DNA of 64,000 bases, taken from the NCBI GenBank assembly GCA_034336665.1, contig CM067589.1, positions 5,461,920 to 5,525,919 of the forward strand, in the 5' to 3' direction. A program made the position numbers and the translations under genes. Shown in pieces: positions 1 to 47,547 of the stretch. This stretch comes from Luscinia megarhynchos (taxonomy: Eukaryota > Chordata > Aves > Passeriformes > Turdidae). Position 1 is the first letter of the stretch. Each line of letters opens with the position of its first letter. Under the pieces are notes generated by a model. It saw only the letters and a list, made by a program, of their open reading frames with translations. It was not told the DNA's origin and ran no database searches.

Positions 1-1112
1 GAGCTCTGGTGCAGAAACAGTTTCCCCCAGGCTCTGCCCCCTCCCCCCGGTTGTTGCTCGTTACCGGCTGTGGGTGAGCACTGAACTGTAACTCCAGTGC
101 AAAACACCTTTGGGTACTTCTGCCAGTCCTGTTGGTCCCCAGAGCCTGGTGCCACTGTCCGGGGCCTCCTCAAACCTTCCTCTTCTGCAGGCTGCGTGGG
201 TTGTTTGCCAGTTCTGAGCATCTGATGGGTGCTGGGAACCAGCCCCAGCCTGACTTTGCATCTCTTTTCCAGAGAAAAACTGGCTCCATGATGATGGGAG
301 AGATGCCTTCTCCTGGTTCTGCACATAGGGGCAGTGCTGCCAAATCCCTGCTGCCATCACCCCTGGGTCTGGCTGGAAGAGCAGAGCCTGGCCCTGATAT
401 CCCAGCAGGGCAAAGGGAAAGGGATGCCCATGCACTTGGCAGGCCCTGGAGGGGTTTTTATAGGGCTGTGGAGCTGCAGATGGGAGCTGGGGTGCTGCAT
501 GTGCCTGGGAAAGCCCTGCGAGGTAAAGCCAGGAGCGGGGCACAAACTGAAGAGGATTTGCAGTGACAGTGGCCAAATCAGCTCCTGTGCTGAGAGAATC
601 CCCTGACTCACTGACTCCAACACCCCAGGGCTGCTTGGCACCCTTGACAGGCACAGGGGGGCTCAGTCTCCCCTGGAAACCCCTGTGCTTACAGCAACCA
701 AACCTGGGGTGTAGGGGAACCCCACGGGGAGGGTCCCATGGCCCCAGGCCTCCTCCCCTGGGCCACCCCGGCTCCAGGGCTGCCAGAGCAGAGCCACTGC
801 CAGAGCAGAGCCACTGCCAGAGCAGAGACATTGCAGGCAGCTGCACCTTCCCTGCCCTTCCCCAGCCCTCCCCTATGCACTGGGGTTTTGGTTTCACGGT
901 GCCCAGGTGGGTGGGCTGTGCCCCGCCCCGGGACGAGCTGTTCTGATGCAGAACCTCCCTCGCCCACCCCTGCTCCCCTAGCCCTGATCACCTGCTCCCA
1001 CCTGGCTGCTCGGCTGGGCTTGGAGCCTGTGTGGGGCAGCTCAGGGGCTTGGACTCCTCCAAACCCTCCTCTGGCTTGGTGGAGCAGTGGCTCCTGTGGC
1101 TCTGGCACCAGC
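1..1112. other. Intergenic, nothing recognised
   Basis: GC-rich sequence with many short overlapping open frames in all phases and no recognisable protein similarity. At 781-830 there is a short CAGAGCCACTGC tandem. I see no gene. Confidence 0.5.
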
Positions 1113-1440
1113 GACGGCTCCAGGGGATGGGATCATGAGCAGAGCAGGAACTCTGGGAGATGGGCTGGAGCTCCAGGGGATGGGATCATGAGCAGAGCAG
1201 GAGCTCTGGGAGCTGGGCTGGAGCTCCAGGGGATGGGATCATGAGCAGAGCAGGAGCTCTGGGAGCTGGGCTGGAGCTCCAGGGGATGGGATCATGAGCA
1301 GAGCAGGAGCTCTGGGAGCTGGGCTGGAGCTCCAGGGGATGGGATCATGAGCAGAGCAGGAGCTCTAGGAGCTGGGCTGGAGCTCCAGGGGATGGGATCA
1401 TGAGCAGAGCAGGAGCTCTGAGAGCTGGCCTGGAGATCCC
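1113..1440. repeat. 53-bp minisatellite, about 6 copies
   Basis: Tandem units containing GATGGGATCATGAGCAGAGC followed by AGGAGCTCTGGGAGCTGGG. CTCCAGGGG recurs at exactly 53-bp spacing (1118, 1171, 1224 and on). Confidence 0.95.
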
Positions 1441-2133
1441 AAGGGACAGCCCTGGAGCCTCCCGTGCAGGATGAGACCCCCAGGTCTGATGAGGTTAGCA
1501 GGTCCAAGGGCAAGCACAGGGATCTGAGGGAAGGGTGTTCACTCCTTCCAGTGCAGGGAAAACATTCCTCCCCCCAGACACCCCAACACACTTGGTCTCA
1601 TAATAACAGATCATTTACAGTTGTTTATTGTAAGAAATGTACAAAGAAAAATGGCTTTAGCTCACACAAACCCTGCTCTGGGGCATTTCCTCATCCCTGA
1701 CGACACAAATGTAGAAGCAGCATCGATTGTGAACCATGATCCGGACAGGGACTGCCCTGCCAGGGATGCTTCCCATGGAAACGCCAGTGGCAGCAGCTCA
1801 GGCTCCTGCTGCAGGCAGCATGGATATGGAAATGAGAGCACAAGGCCCTGGGATGAGCTGAGAGTCTGTGGCTCTGCCACTTGGCTGGGAGCTCAGCACT
1901 GCTCCTGGCCGGCCTGGCCATGGGGCATCAGTGACAGCAGTACCCAAAGCAGCCCGGGAAGAGAAGAGAACCATCAGAGTACAAAAAGAGAGAGCCTTTG
2001 GCTTCAGGAGCAGCCCTTGTTTGAACTGGAAGAGGTTTTGGTTCATGTTTGTTTTGATCTCAAGAGAGGATTTTTTCCCTTTTGAAGGCAGAAGGTGGTC
2101 AGAGGCGAACACGAGGCTTTTTGCCCATTTTTT
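1441..2133. other. 3' flank of SCN4A, no gene recognised
   Basis: Sequence between the minisatellite and the CR1 tail. It contains the distal polyadenylation candidate but no coding similarity that I can see. Confidence 0.45.
1624..1629 (-). terminator. Candidate distal polyadenylation signal for SCN4A
   Basis: AATAAA on the minus strand, about 1.9 kb beyond the stop codon. It is followed within 50 nt by a strong GU-rich element (GTGTGTTGGGGTGTCTGGGG), as expected of a real cleavage site. Confidence 0.5.
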
Positions 2134-2292
2134 ACAGAATCACAGGATGGTTTGGGTTGGAAGGACCTCAAAGCTCATCCAGTGCCACCCCCTGCCATGG
2201 GCAGGGACACCTTCCACTATCCCAGGGTTTTCCAAGCCCTGTCTAACCTGGCTTTGGACACTTCCAGGGATGGGGCAGCCACAGTGGTGCCA
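2134..2292 (-). mobile_element. CR1 LINE 3' tail
   Basis: Contains the avian CR1 end signature in reverse: AATCACAGGATGGTTTGGGT and TGGAAGGACCTCAAAGCTCA, then GGGACACCTTCCACTATCCC and CACTTCCAGGGATGGGGCAG. 5'-truncated. Confidence 0.85.
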
Positions 2293-2489
2293 GGGCCATT
2301 TTCCTTTATTTACTTTCCTTTTGCTCACCTGTGTAAAGAACAAGTCCCTTTTGCCCCTGGGAAAGATGCTCCTCTGCCTGGAGGTTTCCTGGTGAGGATC
2401 TGCCCAGCCCATCCAGAATGTGCCACCGGGGCCTCTCCACAGCCCCAGCCTAGGGAAGGATGTTCTGCCTGAGGATTTTGGGATTCACA

Positions 2490-3524
2490 CCCCAATGGGG
2501 TTGTTTATTACATGCAGCCACCTGGGGCTTGGGTGGGATTTAGGGCACCCCTAAAGCAGCTTGTGGAAAGGATCGTTCAAACATCTGCTCCGATCCCTGG
2601 GGGATGCATATCATTAATTAGCACTAATGAAGAGGACATTTGGAATGCCAGCCAAGAGCACTCCAGTGGGATGGTTCCTCTTGCAACAGGGCTAGAAAAA
2701 AAACCCTGGAGAGTTTTGTCCCAGGGACTGGGGATTCTTGGAGGACATTTTCCAAACCCTAACGTTGCCCATTGCTTTCCTGCCAGAAAATGTGGATGGA
2801 AATGGGAAAACAGAGTAAAACCTGACTATAAACAGTGTTTACATTCATCCTACAGAGACCTGAATGACTTCTGGTTTCAATGCGTATTCAGAGACCTTGA
2901 AAATCTGATATTTAACCCTGAGAACAAATCTGCGGATGCTTTGCTTTGGCTTTGCAAACCAATTATTAAGACATAATTGCACTTTCTCTTGTATGTAACA
3001 AAAAATAATCATCAAGCTTATTCAGAGGTTCAAAAGAAAGGTGCTACTTTAAGACTTTGGAGATTTTTTGTTCACAAAACCTTCTGTCTTCCATAATTAT
3101 TCTTAATATTATTTCACTTGGCTCATCTTTCACCGGTTGCGTGGTTGCACTCCGGAATAATAAAATACAGGAAAATCTCTTAATTGTGAAATAACATTAA
3201 TAAATAACTACTTCAAGTGAAAGGACAACCATATTCTTCTGTTCATGCCTGAAAATCATCATTACCATGATGAGATCATTTCAAAACTAACTTGTTTCTC
3301 TTTCACTGACAACAGATTTCACATTTCAGTTCTCATAAGAAAAAGGATTAAATTCTTTGCAAGTGCAGTGGGCTGTAAAATCCAGGATCAGGAGGAGATC
3401 CTGCTTTGAAATATCTGAAATTAGCTCAATATCTAAGATCTAGAGATCTGTGCACGGAAGAGCTTTGAACAGGAGATACAAATGAAGTCTCTTCAGGCTG
3501 GGCCAGAGGTGGAATTTCCTCATG
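2490..3524 (-). other. SCN4A: Probable SCN4A 3' UTR (proximal form)
   Basis: AT-rich noncoding sequence directly downstream of the stop codon, compositionally unlike the GC-rich surroundings. It ends near the first minus-strand AATAAA at 2504-2509. A longer form could extend to about 1600 and would include a CR1 tail at 2134-2292. Confidence 0.55.
2504..2509 (-). terminator. Candidate proximal polyadenylation signal for SCN4A
   Basis: AATAAA on the minus strand (plus TTTATT), about 1.0 kb beyond the stop codon, followed by a GTGTGAA stretch. No transcript evidence is available here. Confidence 0.45.
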
Positions 3525-39014
<35,490 letters not shown>

Positions 39015-39214
39015 CCTCGCATTCTGCTCGCGGGCCCGCCGCGCCCTGCCTGCGGGGACAAGGGCTGAGCACCACACGGGGACGGCTTGGGGGAAGCCGT
39101 GGCGTTTGGTGGCAGCAAATGTGTTTTTGGCAGGAATATTGAGCTCGCAGGAAAGGTTATCACACATGGATCACAGAGCACTCTGTGTGTTCCTGCTTCT
39201 CCCAGACCCCCATT
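39015..39214 (-). promoter_or_regulatory. Immediate 5' flank of SCN4A
   Basis: CpG-containing sequence upstream of the start codon with a possible 5'-UTR splice acceptor at 39050-39051. No TATA box is obvious, and the transcription start is not identifiable. Confidence 0.35.
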
Positions 39215-39592
39215 CCCGTGTGGAGCTGGGGAGGCTCAGGGGGAACCTTCTGGCTCTCCACAGCTCCCTGACAGGAGGGCACAGCCAGGGGTGGGGTGGG
39301 CTCTGCTCCCAGGAACAGCAACAGGACAAGGGGACACAGCCTTAAGCTGCACCAGGGGAAGCTCAGGCTCAGGACATTAGGAGAATTTTTTTCCCAGAAA
39401 GATTGGGCATTGGAAGGGATCTCCACTGCCCAGGGAGGTGGTGGGATCACCATCCCTGGAGGTGTTTAAGGAAAGCCTGGGTATGGCACGGAGTGCCATG
39501 GTCTGGGTGACAAGGGGGTGCTGGGTCGTGGATTGGACTTGAAGATCTCAGAGGTCTTTTCCAACCTCATTAATTCTGTGATTCTGTGATTC
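39215..39592 (+). mobile_element. CR1 LINE 3' tail with terminal octamers
   Basis: Forward copy: GGCTCAGGGGGAACCTTCTG, CATCCCTGGAGGTGTTTAAG, GGTCTTTTCCAACCTCATTA, ending ATTCTGTGATTCTGTGATTC, the diagnostic CR1 terminal repeat. Confidence 0.92.
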
Positions 39593-40454
39593 CCTCTCCA
39601 GTCAGGAGGCACCACAAGGCTGGGACACCTGGTGTCCCTGTCCCCACCTGGCTGTGTCAAACACACAATTTCACAACCCAAACACAGTGTTTCAACGCAA
39701 CCAACGACCTTGGGGAGCAGCAGCCCCACTCCAGCTGCCTCCCCTTGGCATGGCATCAACAACTTTGTTCCTGCAGCTCCTGCAAGGGGCCTGTGGTGCC
39801 CTAAACAAGAGGTTCCTCAGCCAGAGGAGCTGGGTCCTGGCACAGCTCCCAGCCATGGGAAGCATGAGGAACCCACACTGCTGCGTGGCCCTGCTCCCAG
39901 GAAGGGTTAGAGGCTTATCCTGAGCCAAAAAGAGAAGGAGTATGGCATTTTTGAATGTTACAGGGATCAGGGTGACTTCCCAGAAGGAATAGGGTGGGTG
40001 GCTTAGGGTGTTCTGCTGCACAAAAAGGGTTGGAGAGAGGGAAGTGTGGAGGAGAGGAGTGGCTACTGTGCCCTGGGAGAGCTGGAGACCCTGGCAGAGG
40101 CTCCCCCAACAGCACAGAGGTTCTTGCTTTGAGCCCCTGTGCCTTGGTAATGTCCCATAAGCACCAGATTGTGTGGGATATGAGCCCAACATTCCATAAA
40201 ACTCGACTCTGCTTCTCATGGATACTGGGACAGCTGCACCTCTGTGCCTCACCCTCCCAAACCAAGCATCCCACTGGCAAACCCAAACTTTCTGTGTAGC
40301 TGCCAAGTACCTGGCCCCAAAAAAACCCTCAGGATCAATACTCACCACAGCCCCAACCCTGTCATGTTGAGAGCTGGAAACCCTCAGCCCTTTGGGATTA
40401 GGGAGAACTGGGGATTTCCAGTCCTGATGTGAAAAGAGACTGGAAATGGAGCTG
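39593..40454. other. Intergenic, nothing recognised
   Basis: No coding similarity. A 267-codon minus-strand open frame (39692-40495) runs into a CR1 tail, lacks any familiar motif, and is most likely chance. Confidence 0.45.
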
Positions 40455-40803
40455 GAGAAAAGGAGGCTCAGGGGGAACCTTGTGGCTCTGCACAACTCCC
40501 TGACAGGAGGGGATAGCCAGGGGCATTGGGCTCTGCTCCAGGGAACAGGGACAAAAGGAGAGGGAACGGCCCCAGGCCGTGCCTGGAGAGGTGTAAATTG
40601 GGTGTTGGGAAAATTTCTTCATGGAAAAGTTGGCCAGACTTTGGCACAGCTGCTCAGGGCAGTGGTGGAGTCCCCATCCCTGGAGGGGTTTAAAAGCCCT
40701 GTTGATGGGGAGCCTGGGGATAGGGGTGGCCTCAGCAGTGCTGGGGGAATGGTTGGGCTTGATCATCTCCGAGGGCTTTTCCAACCTGAAGGATTCTCCA
40801 TCG
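40455..40803 (+). mobile_element. CR1 LINE 3' tail
   Basis: Forward copy: AGGCTCAGGGGGAACCTTGT, CCCATCCCTGGAGGGGTTTA, CTTTTCCAACCTGAAGGATT. Confidence 0.88.
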
Positions 40804-41279
40804 TTTTAGGGAGGTTCGTCCTTGCTGAACGGGGTTATTTAATGGCACAGGCTGTCTCACATCACTGCAAAGTGGAGTCTGGGCCCAGCCCAACTTGTTG
40901 CTCCAGCTGCTGCAAAACAAAGCCCAGAACAGACCCGCCATGGACCCCAGAGGTGGGACCTCATCAGAGCAAACAGAAAGGGAATTTTGGGCCCCAGGTG
41001 TCTCTGGGAGGGGACAGAGGTGCCAACAGTGCTGCTTCTCGTGGAGTTACTCTGGACTTAAACCCAGTTCCTGCTCCACTTGAGCAGCTCTGGAACATTC
41101 CCCTCCACAGCGGGGGCTATGTCTGGCTTTATCTCCCCAAACCCCAGTGGGATGTGCTGGTGCAGGGCAGCACAGGACATCTAAAGCTGGGAATGGATCC
41201 ATCGGGACCACCCGAGGGAGCAGCACCCATGCTCCAGCACCTTCCCACGGCATCTGCGGCAGCCCTGAGGGCTCACAGG
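40804..41279. other. Intergenic, nothing recognised
   Basis: Unique-looking sequence between a CR1 tail and a CpG-rich segment. No gene seen. Confidence 0.4.
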
Positions 41280-41560
41280 GGCTCGGGCAGCCTCAGTTTC
41301 CCCGGCGATGGGGACAGCCCGGGCTGCGGCTGAGCTGTCCCAGCCCGCTGCTCTCCCCGCCGCGCTCCCCCAGCGCTGTCCCCGCTCTGCCTCAGCTGCC
41401 AGCAGCCATCAGCGCCGGGCTCGGGTTTCTGCACCCCATGACTCCGCTCATTCCTGCCCGGAGGGACCGAGCAGCAGCCCCAGCGCTGCTCCTGCCCTGT
41501 CCCCTCTCCTGTGCCTGGGCTGGAGCCACCGAGCCAAAGGCGGTGTTGCCGCAGCCATGG
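41280..41560. promoter_or_regulatory. CpG-rich segment 2.3 kb upstream of SCN4A
   Basis: I count about 16 CpGs in 41281-41480, dense for this window. It could be the SCN4A promoter region or an unrelated CpG island. No core promoter motif is decisive. Confidence 0.35.
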
Positions 41561-41839
41561 GAATTCTGTGTGGCTTTTTGGGATCTTTTGCAGCTCCTAG
41601 ACCTGCTCTGAGCCCTTTGGGGCCGCCCAGAGAGGATGGGATGGCTCCAGGGATCAGGAGCAGGAATAATCCCGTGTCCACATCCGACACTCCACAGTCA
41701 GGGAGCCAGCAGCATCTCTGGTTGCTTCCCAAATTCGGAACCAGAGCCCAGCGCAGGCTCTGTGAGGGCTCAGCCCAGCACCCCTCTGTGGACACTGCTG
41801 AAGGCTCGTGGGGAGCCTAATCGGGTTTTTTCCCACTTT

Positions 41840-42135
41840 GTTGACTTTTCTTAGCTCCAGCCAGGATCTTTTCCAGGCTGAGGGATCTTTCTCAGAGACA
41901 AAACAAGGAAAGGTAGAAAGGAAACACTGATAGACTCCTGGTGTTGACCACCGAGCTGTGTGTCTCGTGATATTTTGCACAGAGCATGTTTTGGAAGAGG
42001 TGTTGCCTTCTTTGACCAATGAGTCTTTTCTACTTTGTTTTTCGCGATCTCCCTTATGTAAATGCCATGGCTTTTCAGTAAATCGCTCCTTCTTGCTGCC
42101 TGGAAGGAGTTTTGTTGCTGTGTTCTTTAGTTTCT
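41840..42135 (+). mobile_element. Solo LTR related to the one at 37811
   Basis: Shares GCATGTTTTGGAAGAGGTGT and TGCCTTCTTTGACCAATGAG (one or two changes) with the LTR at 37811-38106. The polyadenylation signal is degraded (AGTAAAT), and there is no primer-binding site or internal sequence. Boundaries are approximate. Confidence 0.65.
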
Positions 42136-44014
42136 TCCTGGCCCCACAGCGAGCCCAGCGAGCCCAGCCCCACGCCGGGGCAGGTGGGGCACAGGGTGGG
42201 GCACAGGGCACGGTCGCACCAGCCCAGGTGAAGGGTTCCACCCTGGGACCAGCCCTCAGCCCTGGGAGCAGGAGGAGCAGCCCCTGCCCCTGGCCTGCCA
42301 CATCCTGGCACATTTTTAGCAGCTCCTATAAATAACCCAGATCAAACTCTTTGCACCTCCATAGGTAAAGGCAGTTCAGGCCCAGTGACAGGTGCTGCCC
42401 TGGGCACAAATCACCCACAAGGTCCCTCGGGGCTCTGGCCCAGCTCTTCCACGACCTCAGTCCTCCAAGATTCCCTGATTAAGGAAGATCCCTGCCCCAT
42501 CATCCTTCCTGCTGGGAAATCACTCACTTAAAATATCTCTTCAGAGAACTGATTTATTTGCTTCTTAAGTTTTGGCCACCCAGCTAAGCTAAATAACTCC
42601 TTTTTGGTGTGTTACAGGTGAATTGCAGCTCTGGGACATTGCATGTCCTGGATGAGCATCTCAACCCCCAGTTCCTGCATCAGGAATTGCCAGCAGGGAA
42701 CTGGGAGCAGCTCCTGGCTCAGGAGAGCCTGGGCTGCACTTGGAGAGAAATTCAGTTGCCTCTAAAATTTTTGCTGCTCTGAGGGCACATCCAAAGGAAT
42801 CAGGCTCCAAAATAACAGGACTTGTTTAGGAGCTCCCAGGGATGCTGTGTAAGAGTTCTGTATTACAGGACAGAGGGTGGCAGGTTCTGTCAGACTGCTG
42901 GAAGTCACCCCATCCAGGCACTTCATTCTGCCCAGAAAATAACCTCCCATGTGCTGAGCAAGAGGGGAGAGGACATTCTTGGCTCTGGGGGACACAGGGG
43001 CTCGGCATCTCCCCACACCTGCCTGATCAGGCTCCAGCTTCTCCCTCCCTAAGGCATTTCTTTGAGGGACCACCTGCAAACCCGGAGTCTCCTGTGTTCT
43101 GGGGGAGCATCTGCAAATCTGGAGACGATTTCCCATGGAATCAGCCCGGAGAGATGCAGTTTCCCCTCCCCAACACTCAGGCACAGCTGAGGGTGTGCCA
43201 AGGATGGAGCTGCTCCTGGAGATCCCAGCCCTACTGACATTGGGAACAGCACTGGGATGCCTTAACCATTCAAACACAGCTCAAGGAGCTGCTCTGACCT
43301 GCTCTAGGAGGAGTTCCCCTGTAAACCTGCCCTGTAAGGTTCATCCTCTTGAGACACCCTGGAAAAAACCCCACAGAGACCAACCAGGACACGGGTCTGA
43401 GAGAGAAAACCCCCGAACGGCCCTGAGCAGGTGTAAATCAGCTTCACTCAGCAGGAACAGCAGAGCCAGGCCTGGGGCCCTGCAGCAGGGATTAGTGTGG
43501 GACAAGGGACTCGTGTGAGCAGGGCACCGAGGGCACAGGCTGTGCCAGGAGCTGTGTTAGCACCCAGGAAACCAGAGCCTGTCACAGCCCAGCCCGAAAG
43601 CATCCAGCACAGTCCTGCAGCACCCCCCCACACTCCCGTGCCTCCCAGAGCTCCTGGAGCTCCATCCCAAGCACCCAGGGCTGATGCCCAAAGGAAAGCC
43701 CCTCCCCTGCATCCCGGGCATCCCCAGCAGGGATCCGGGGTGGGGCAGGGTGGGGCAGCAGGGCCCAGCTGGTCCCGGAGGGTTTGAGGCTGAGTCACAG
43801 CTCAGGGAACTCGGACATCCCCAGCTCTGCCTGGACACCATCCCCCTCCCTTGCACATCCCCACTCCTCCAGAGCTGCTCTGCCCCCAGTCCTGTCCTGG
43901 GCTGCATTCCCAGGCCAGCAGGGAAAGGGAGGATGGGGATTCTGCATCCATCCCCAACATCACAGGGGTGTGGGATGAGTCCAGAGGAACCACTGAGCTG
44001 CTCCCTCTGGAGCC
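42136..44014. other. Intergenic, nothing recognised
   Basis: GC-rich sequence without recognisable exons, RNA genes or repeats beyond short tracts. Confidence 0.4.
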
Positions 44015-44395
44015 AGGCTGGGAGAGCTGGGGATGCTCACCTGGAGAAAAGGTCCAGGGAGAGCTCAGAGCCCCTTCCAGTGCCTAAAGGGGCTCCAGGA
44101 GAGCTGGAGAGAGACTGGGGACAGGGATGGAGGGACAGACACAGGGAATGGCTCCCAGTGCCCAGGGCAGGGCTGGATGGGATATTGGGCAGGAATTGTT
44201 CCTGGGAGGGTGGGCAGGGCTGGCACAGGTGCCCAGAGCAGCTGTGGCTGCCCCTGGATCCCTGGCAGTGTCCCAGGCCAGGCTGGGCAGTGCTGGGAGC
44301 AGCTGGGACAGTGGGAGGTGTCCCTGCCATGGCAAGGGTTGAATTCAGTGATTTAAGCTCCCTTTCAGCTCAACCCATTTAATGATTCTGTGATC
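44015..44395 (+). mobile_element. CR1 LINE 3' tail
   Basis: Forward copy closely similar to 15935-16325: GCCCCTTCCAGTGCCTAAAG, GGATATTGGGCAGGAATTGT, and ending AACCCATTTAATGATTCTGTG. Confidence 0.9.
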
Positions 44396-45729
44396 TTTCA
44401 GCCATTCCCAACCCTGCTATCCCAACCCTGCTGTGTGTTCATGAAACGCCCTCCCCACCCCTGAATGCATTGAATAAATTTTAAAAAACCCAAATTCCAC
44501 GGGTTAGGCTGCCAGGAATACACAAATTTGCTCCAAACCCAGCCAGGGGCACCAGAAAGCTGCAGGGTGACAGCAGCTGTGTTGGAAAGTCTGATGGCTG
44601 CAGAAAACCCTCCTGGAGTGGTGCTAGGGATGCCACAGGCTGAGAAAGTCTTATGGGGTGTTTGTTTGTTTAGTTCCTACTGTATTTCCCACAAGTTTTA
44701 GGAAAAAAATGTGGGAAGATTGAAAAAATCTGACGTGAAATGGATTTTTTTTATCCACAAGTGGCACAGGGGGTGTAGGACCTCACCTGCAGAGGTGGGG
44801 GAGATTCACTTCAGGTCCTGCAGATTTCCCAGGGCCTAAGCAGGGCAAAGGAATTTTCAGGATTATGGGAGTTTCTGTCAGGAAATTGGATAAGCCCCTC
44901 AGTTGTGCCAGACAAAATCAACCATTTTCCAAAAAAATTGTATTTCTATTTCATTGAAGAGTTTGATGCTTCTGTCCCTGAATAAATTGAGGTCCCTTAA
45001 TTCTATGCTGTATCTCCATTACAAAAACCATCTGGAAAGAGGCAGGAAATCTCCAGAATTTCCTCTTGCACACAAATGACTCTTAGGACATTGCTGTGGG
45101 ATGCTGGAATTCCACCACCACAGTGCTTCTGGAAATTCACTGGGTTTTTAGGCAGCTTTAAAGGCAGAGGGTGGGTGATTTTCACAAGAAAACAATACTG
45201 AAGTCACCCCAAGCCTTTTCCCACTCTATTTTAAAATACTGGTGGGCTCAGAAGACTTAGAGAGCAAGGGAAAGAATTAATGTCCAGCATTATCCTTTGA
45301 ATTCCAGATGGTTTTAGGTGCTGGGCGGGGCTGTGTGGCTCAGACACCTCTGGCACTGGTGGCTCCCGCGAGTGGCACGTCCCCAGGGCTGGTTCCTGTC
45401 ACCACCGTGCCTTTTACCCTGCTCTGGGTGGGGTTTGTTGCTCTGCCTGCAGTGTGGCCCAAGCCAAGTGTGCCAGCAGGAATGTGGGATGTTTCCAAGC
45501 GGATCCGTCACCCCAGGGCTGCCTGGAATCCACCCTGAACCCAGCCAAAGGGAAGATCTGCTGCAAAGCCCTTGGGAAATTACTGCAGAGCCAGCCCAGC
45601 ACTGCTGGATGCCTTTTCCCAGCCAGAGCAGGACACTGAGATGCTGCAGCAGTCCTGCTCCTCAGGTGCCACCACAGCCCCCCAGCCAGGGTCACTGTGT
45701 GTCACCCACAGCTCCCCCAGGGCAGCAGC
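44396..45729. other. Intergenic, locally AT-richer, nothing recognised
   Basis: From about 44440 to 45300 the composition shifts towards A+T with poly-A/T runs. No gene seen. Confidence 0.4.
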
Positions 45730-46028
45730 ACAGGGGGCTGGGGAGCGACTGGGGACAAGGAATGGAAGAAAAGGACACAGGGAACAGCTACCCACTGCCA
45801 GAGAGCAGGGATAGATGGGGTATTGGGAAGAAATTCCTCCCTGTGAGCGTGGTGAGGGGCTGGAATGGATTTCCCAGAGCAGCAGTGGCTGCCCCTGGAT
45901 CCCTGGCAGTGTCCCAGGCCAGGTTGGATGGGGCTGGGAGCAGCTGGGACAGTGGGAGGTGTCCCTGCCATGGAATGGGATGAGCTCTAAGGTCTTTCCC
46001 GCCCAAACCATTCCCTGATTTCATGATT
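45730..46028 (+). mobile_element. CR1 LINE 3' tail
   Basis: Forward copy: GGGTATTGGGAAGAAATTCC, CTGGATCCCTGGCAGTGTCC, and GTCTTTCCCGCCCAAACCAT before TTTCATGATTTTG. Confidence 0.88.
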
Positions 46029-47457
46029 TTGAGCACACGGAGAATGAATTCCCTGCCAAGGGAGTGATGCAGCTCTGCTGCTTTTTGCCTGTCTCGAGCA
46101 AAGAGGAGCCCTCCCAACACTCTCCAGCCTTTTCCTGGCAACAGCCAGCCCTGGTGCTGCCCTGGGAAAAGGACACCCAACAGCTGTGCTGCTGCTGGGG
46201 GATTTCCATGGGACAGGATGGATGCACAATTCCCCTGGAATTGTGTCCCATTCCAGCAACACCTTCCATGGGCTCTCCACTGCCAAAAGCGGTGCCGCTC
46301 CCTCCTCCAGCTCCTTGCAAAGACTCAGCCGAGCCCACAGCAGCGCTGCCTCCCTTCGAGAGCCAAATCCTCCGTGCTGAACCTCCAACGGGGCTCAGCT
46401 CCTCCGGGGACATCCACCCCAAAAATCCAGCCCTGCAGAGGCGCCTCCGCTCCTGCAGCAGTATCAAAGCCCCGTGGGGATGGATTCCCTACAATTCCCG
46501 GATCTCTGCTGCCGTGGAGCTGCTGGGGCTCGGTGCCCTGAGGCTGTACCTGCTGTGCTCAGGGCGGGGGTGGCACACACAGCCCGGGAGCTGTGAAATC
46601 CTGGGATGCTCTCCCCGGCCACAGATGGAAATAGGAGGTTGCACCATCCTGCAGCCACGCACTGACCCGTTCCTGCCTGGAGCCGGGGATGCCACCCCAT
46701 CCCCACTCCTGCTGTCCCTGCTGCGGGACAGGGCATTGCTGGAAAGGGGACACCGGGCGGGTCGGGGTTATTTTGGGGGGGTTGGCAGCCAGGGAAGGGT
46801 TAAAGTGGGGACCCTGCACTTGCCCACTGCCCACCCTGCACTCGGGTGTCATCCAGAGCTGCGGCTCCTCCCTGCCAGCAGCTCCCGTGTCAGGCTTGGA
46901 AAAGATCTGAGCCGTGATGGGGGGGCAGCAAGGGGACAGCGAGGGGACAGCGTGGGGGAAGGGAGAGTGGCGTGGGGTTGGAGTGACCTGCTGGCCCCCC
47001 GGAGCCCCCCAGGCTCGGGGACACGGGGGGCAAGGGTGTCCCCATCTGCGGGGGATGCCAGGAGAGACAGCAGCTCCTGCAGGGATCCCCGGCACAGCCC
47101 CAGGAGCAGGTCCCAGACCTGCTGCTCCCGTGGGATTTGGGTACTGGGAGCCCTGCGACTTCCCACGGCTGGAGGATGCCCCTTTTCCCATGGATCCCAA
47201 CTCCCTGGAGCAGGCACCTGCAAACCAGAGGCTGTCACAGACACAGCTCAAGGGATCTCACCCACATCCACCGGGAAATGGAGAAGGGGGACCCAAAGAC
47301 AAGATGTTCCCAGGGATTTAGGAATCCCAGGAGGGAGGCAGAGGCACAGAGGCTGAGCATCCTCTCTGCTCTCTCCCAAGCTACACTGGGGTCTTTTCCC
47401 TCACAACTCCCTAAAAGCATCCACCACCTTCCCCCTTTCTCCCCTGCACAGAAACCA
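46029..47457. other. Intergenic with long GC-driven open frames
   Basis: A 430-codon plus-strand frame (46064-47356) and a 230-codon minus-strand frame overlap here. Neither shows a recognised domain, signal peptide or conserved-looking block. No gene is called. Confidence 0.4.
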
Positions 47458-47547
47458 CCTCATTAACCCAACCTGCTGCAAACAGAACCTCGTTAATCCA
47501 ACCTGCTGCAAACAGAACCTTGTTAGTCCAACCTGTTGCAAATGGAA
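47458..47547. repeat. 30-bp tandem repeat, 3 copies
   Basis: CCTCATTAACCCAACCTGCT then GCAAACAGAA, repeated three times with a few substitutions. Confidence 0.95.

Noticed and set aside
1..3500. CD79B or growth hormone gene next to SCN4A, as in human
   Set aside because: I searched the open frames at both ends for their familiar sequences and found none; they may lie outside the window.
46064..47356. 430-codon plus-strand open frame in the intergenic region
   Set aside because: It starts beside a CR1 tail, has no recognisable domain, and overlaps other long frames on the opposite strand. Stop-poor GC-rich DNA explains it.
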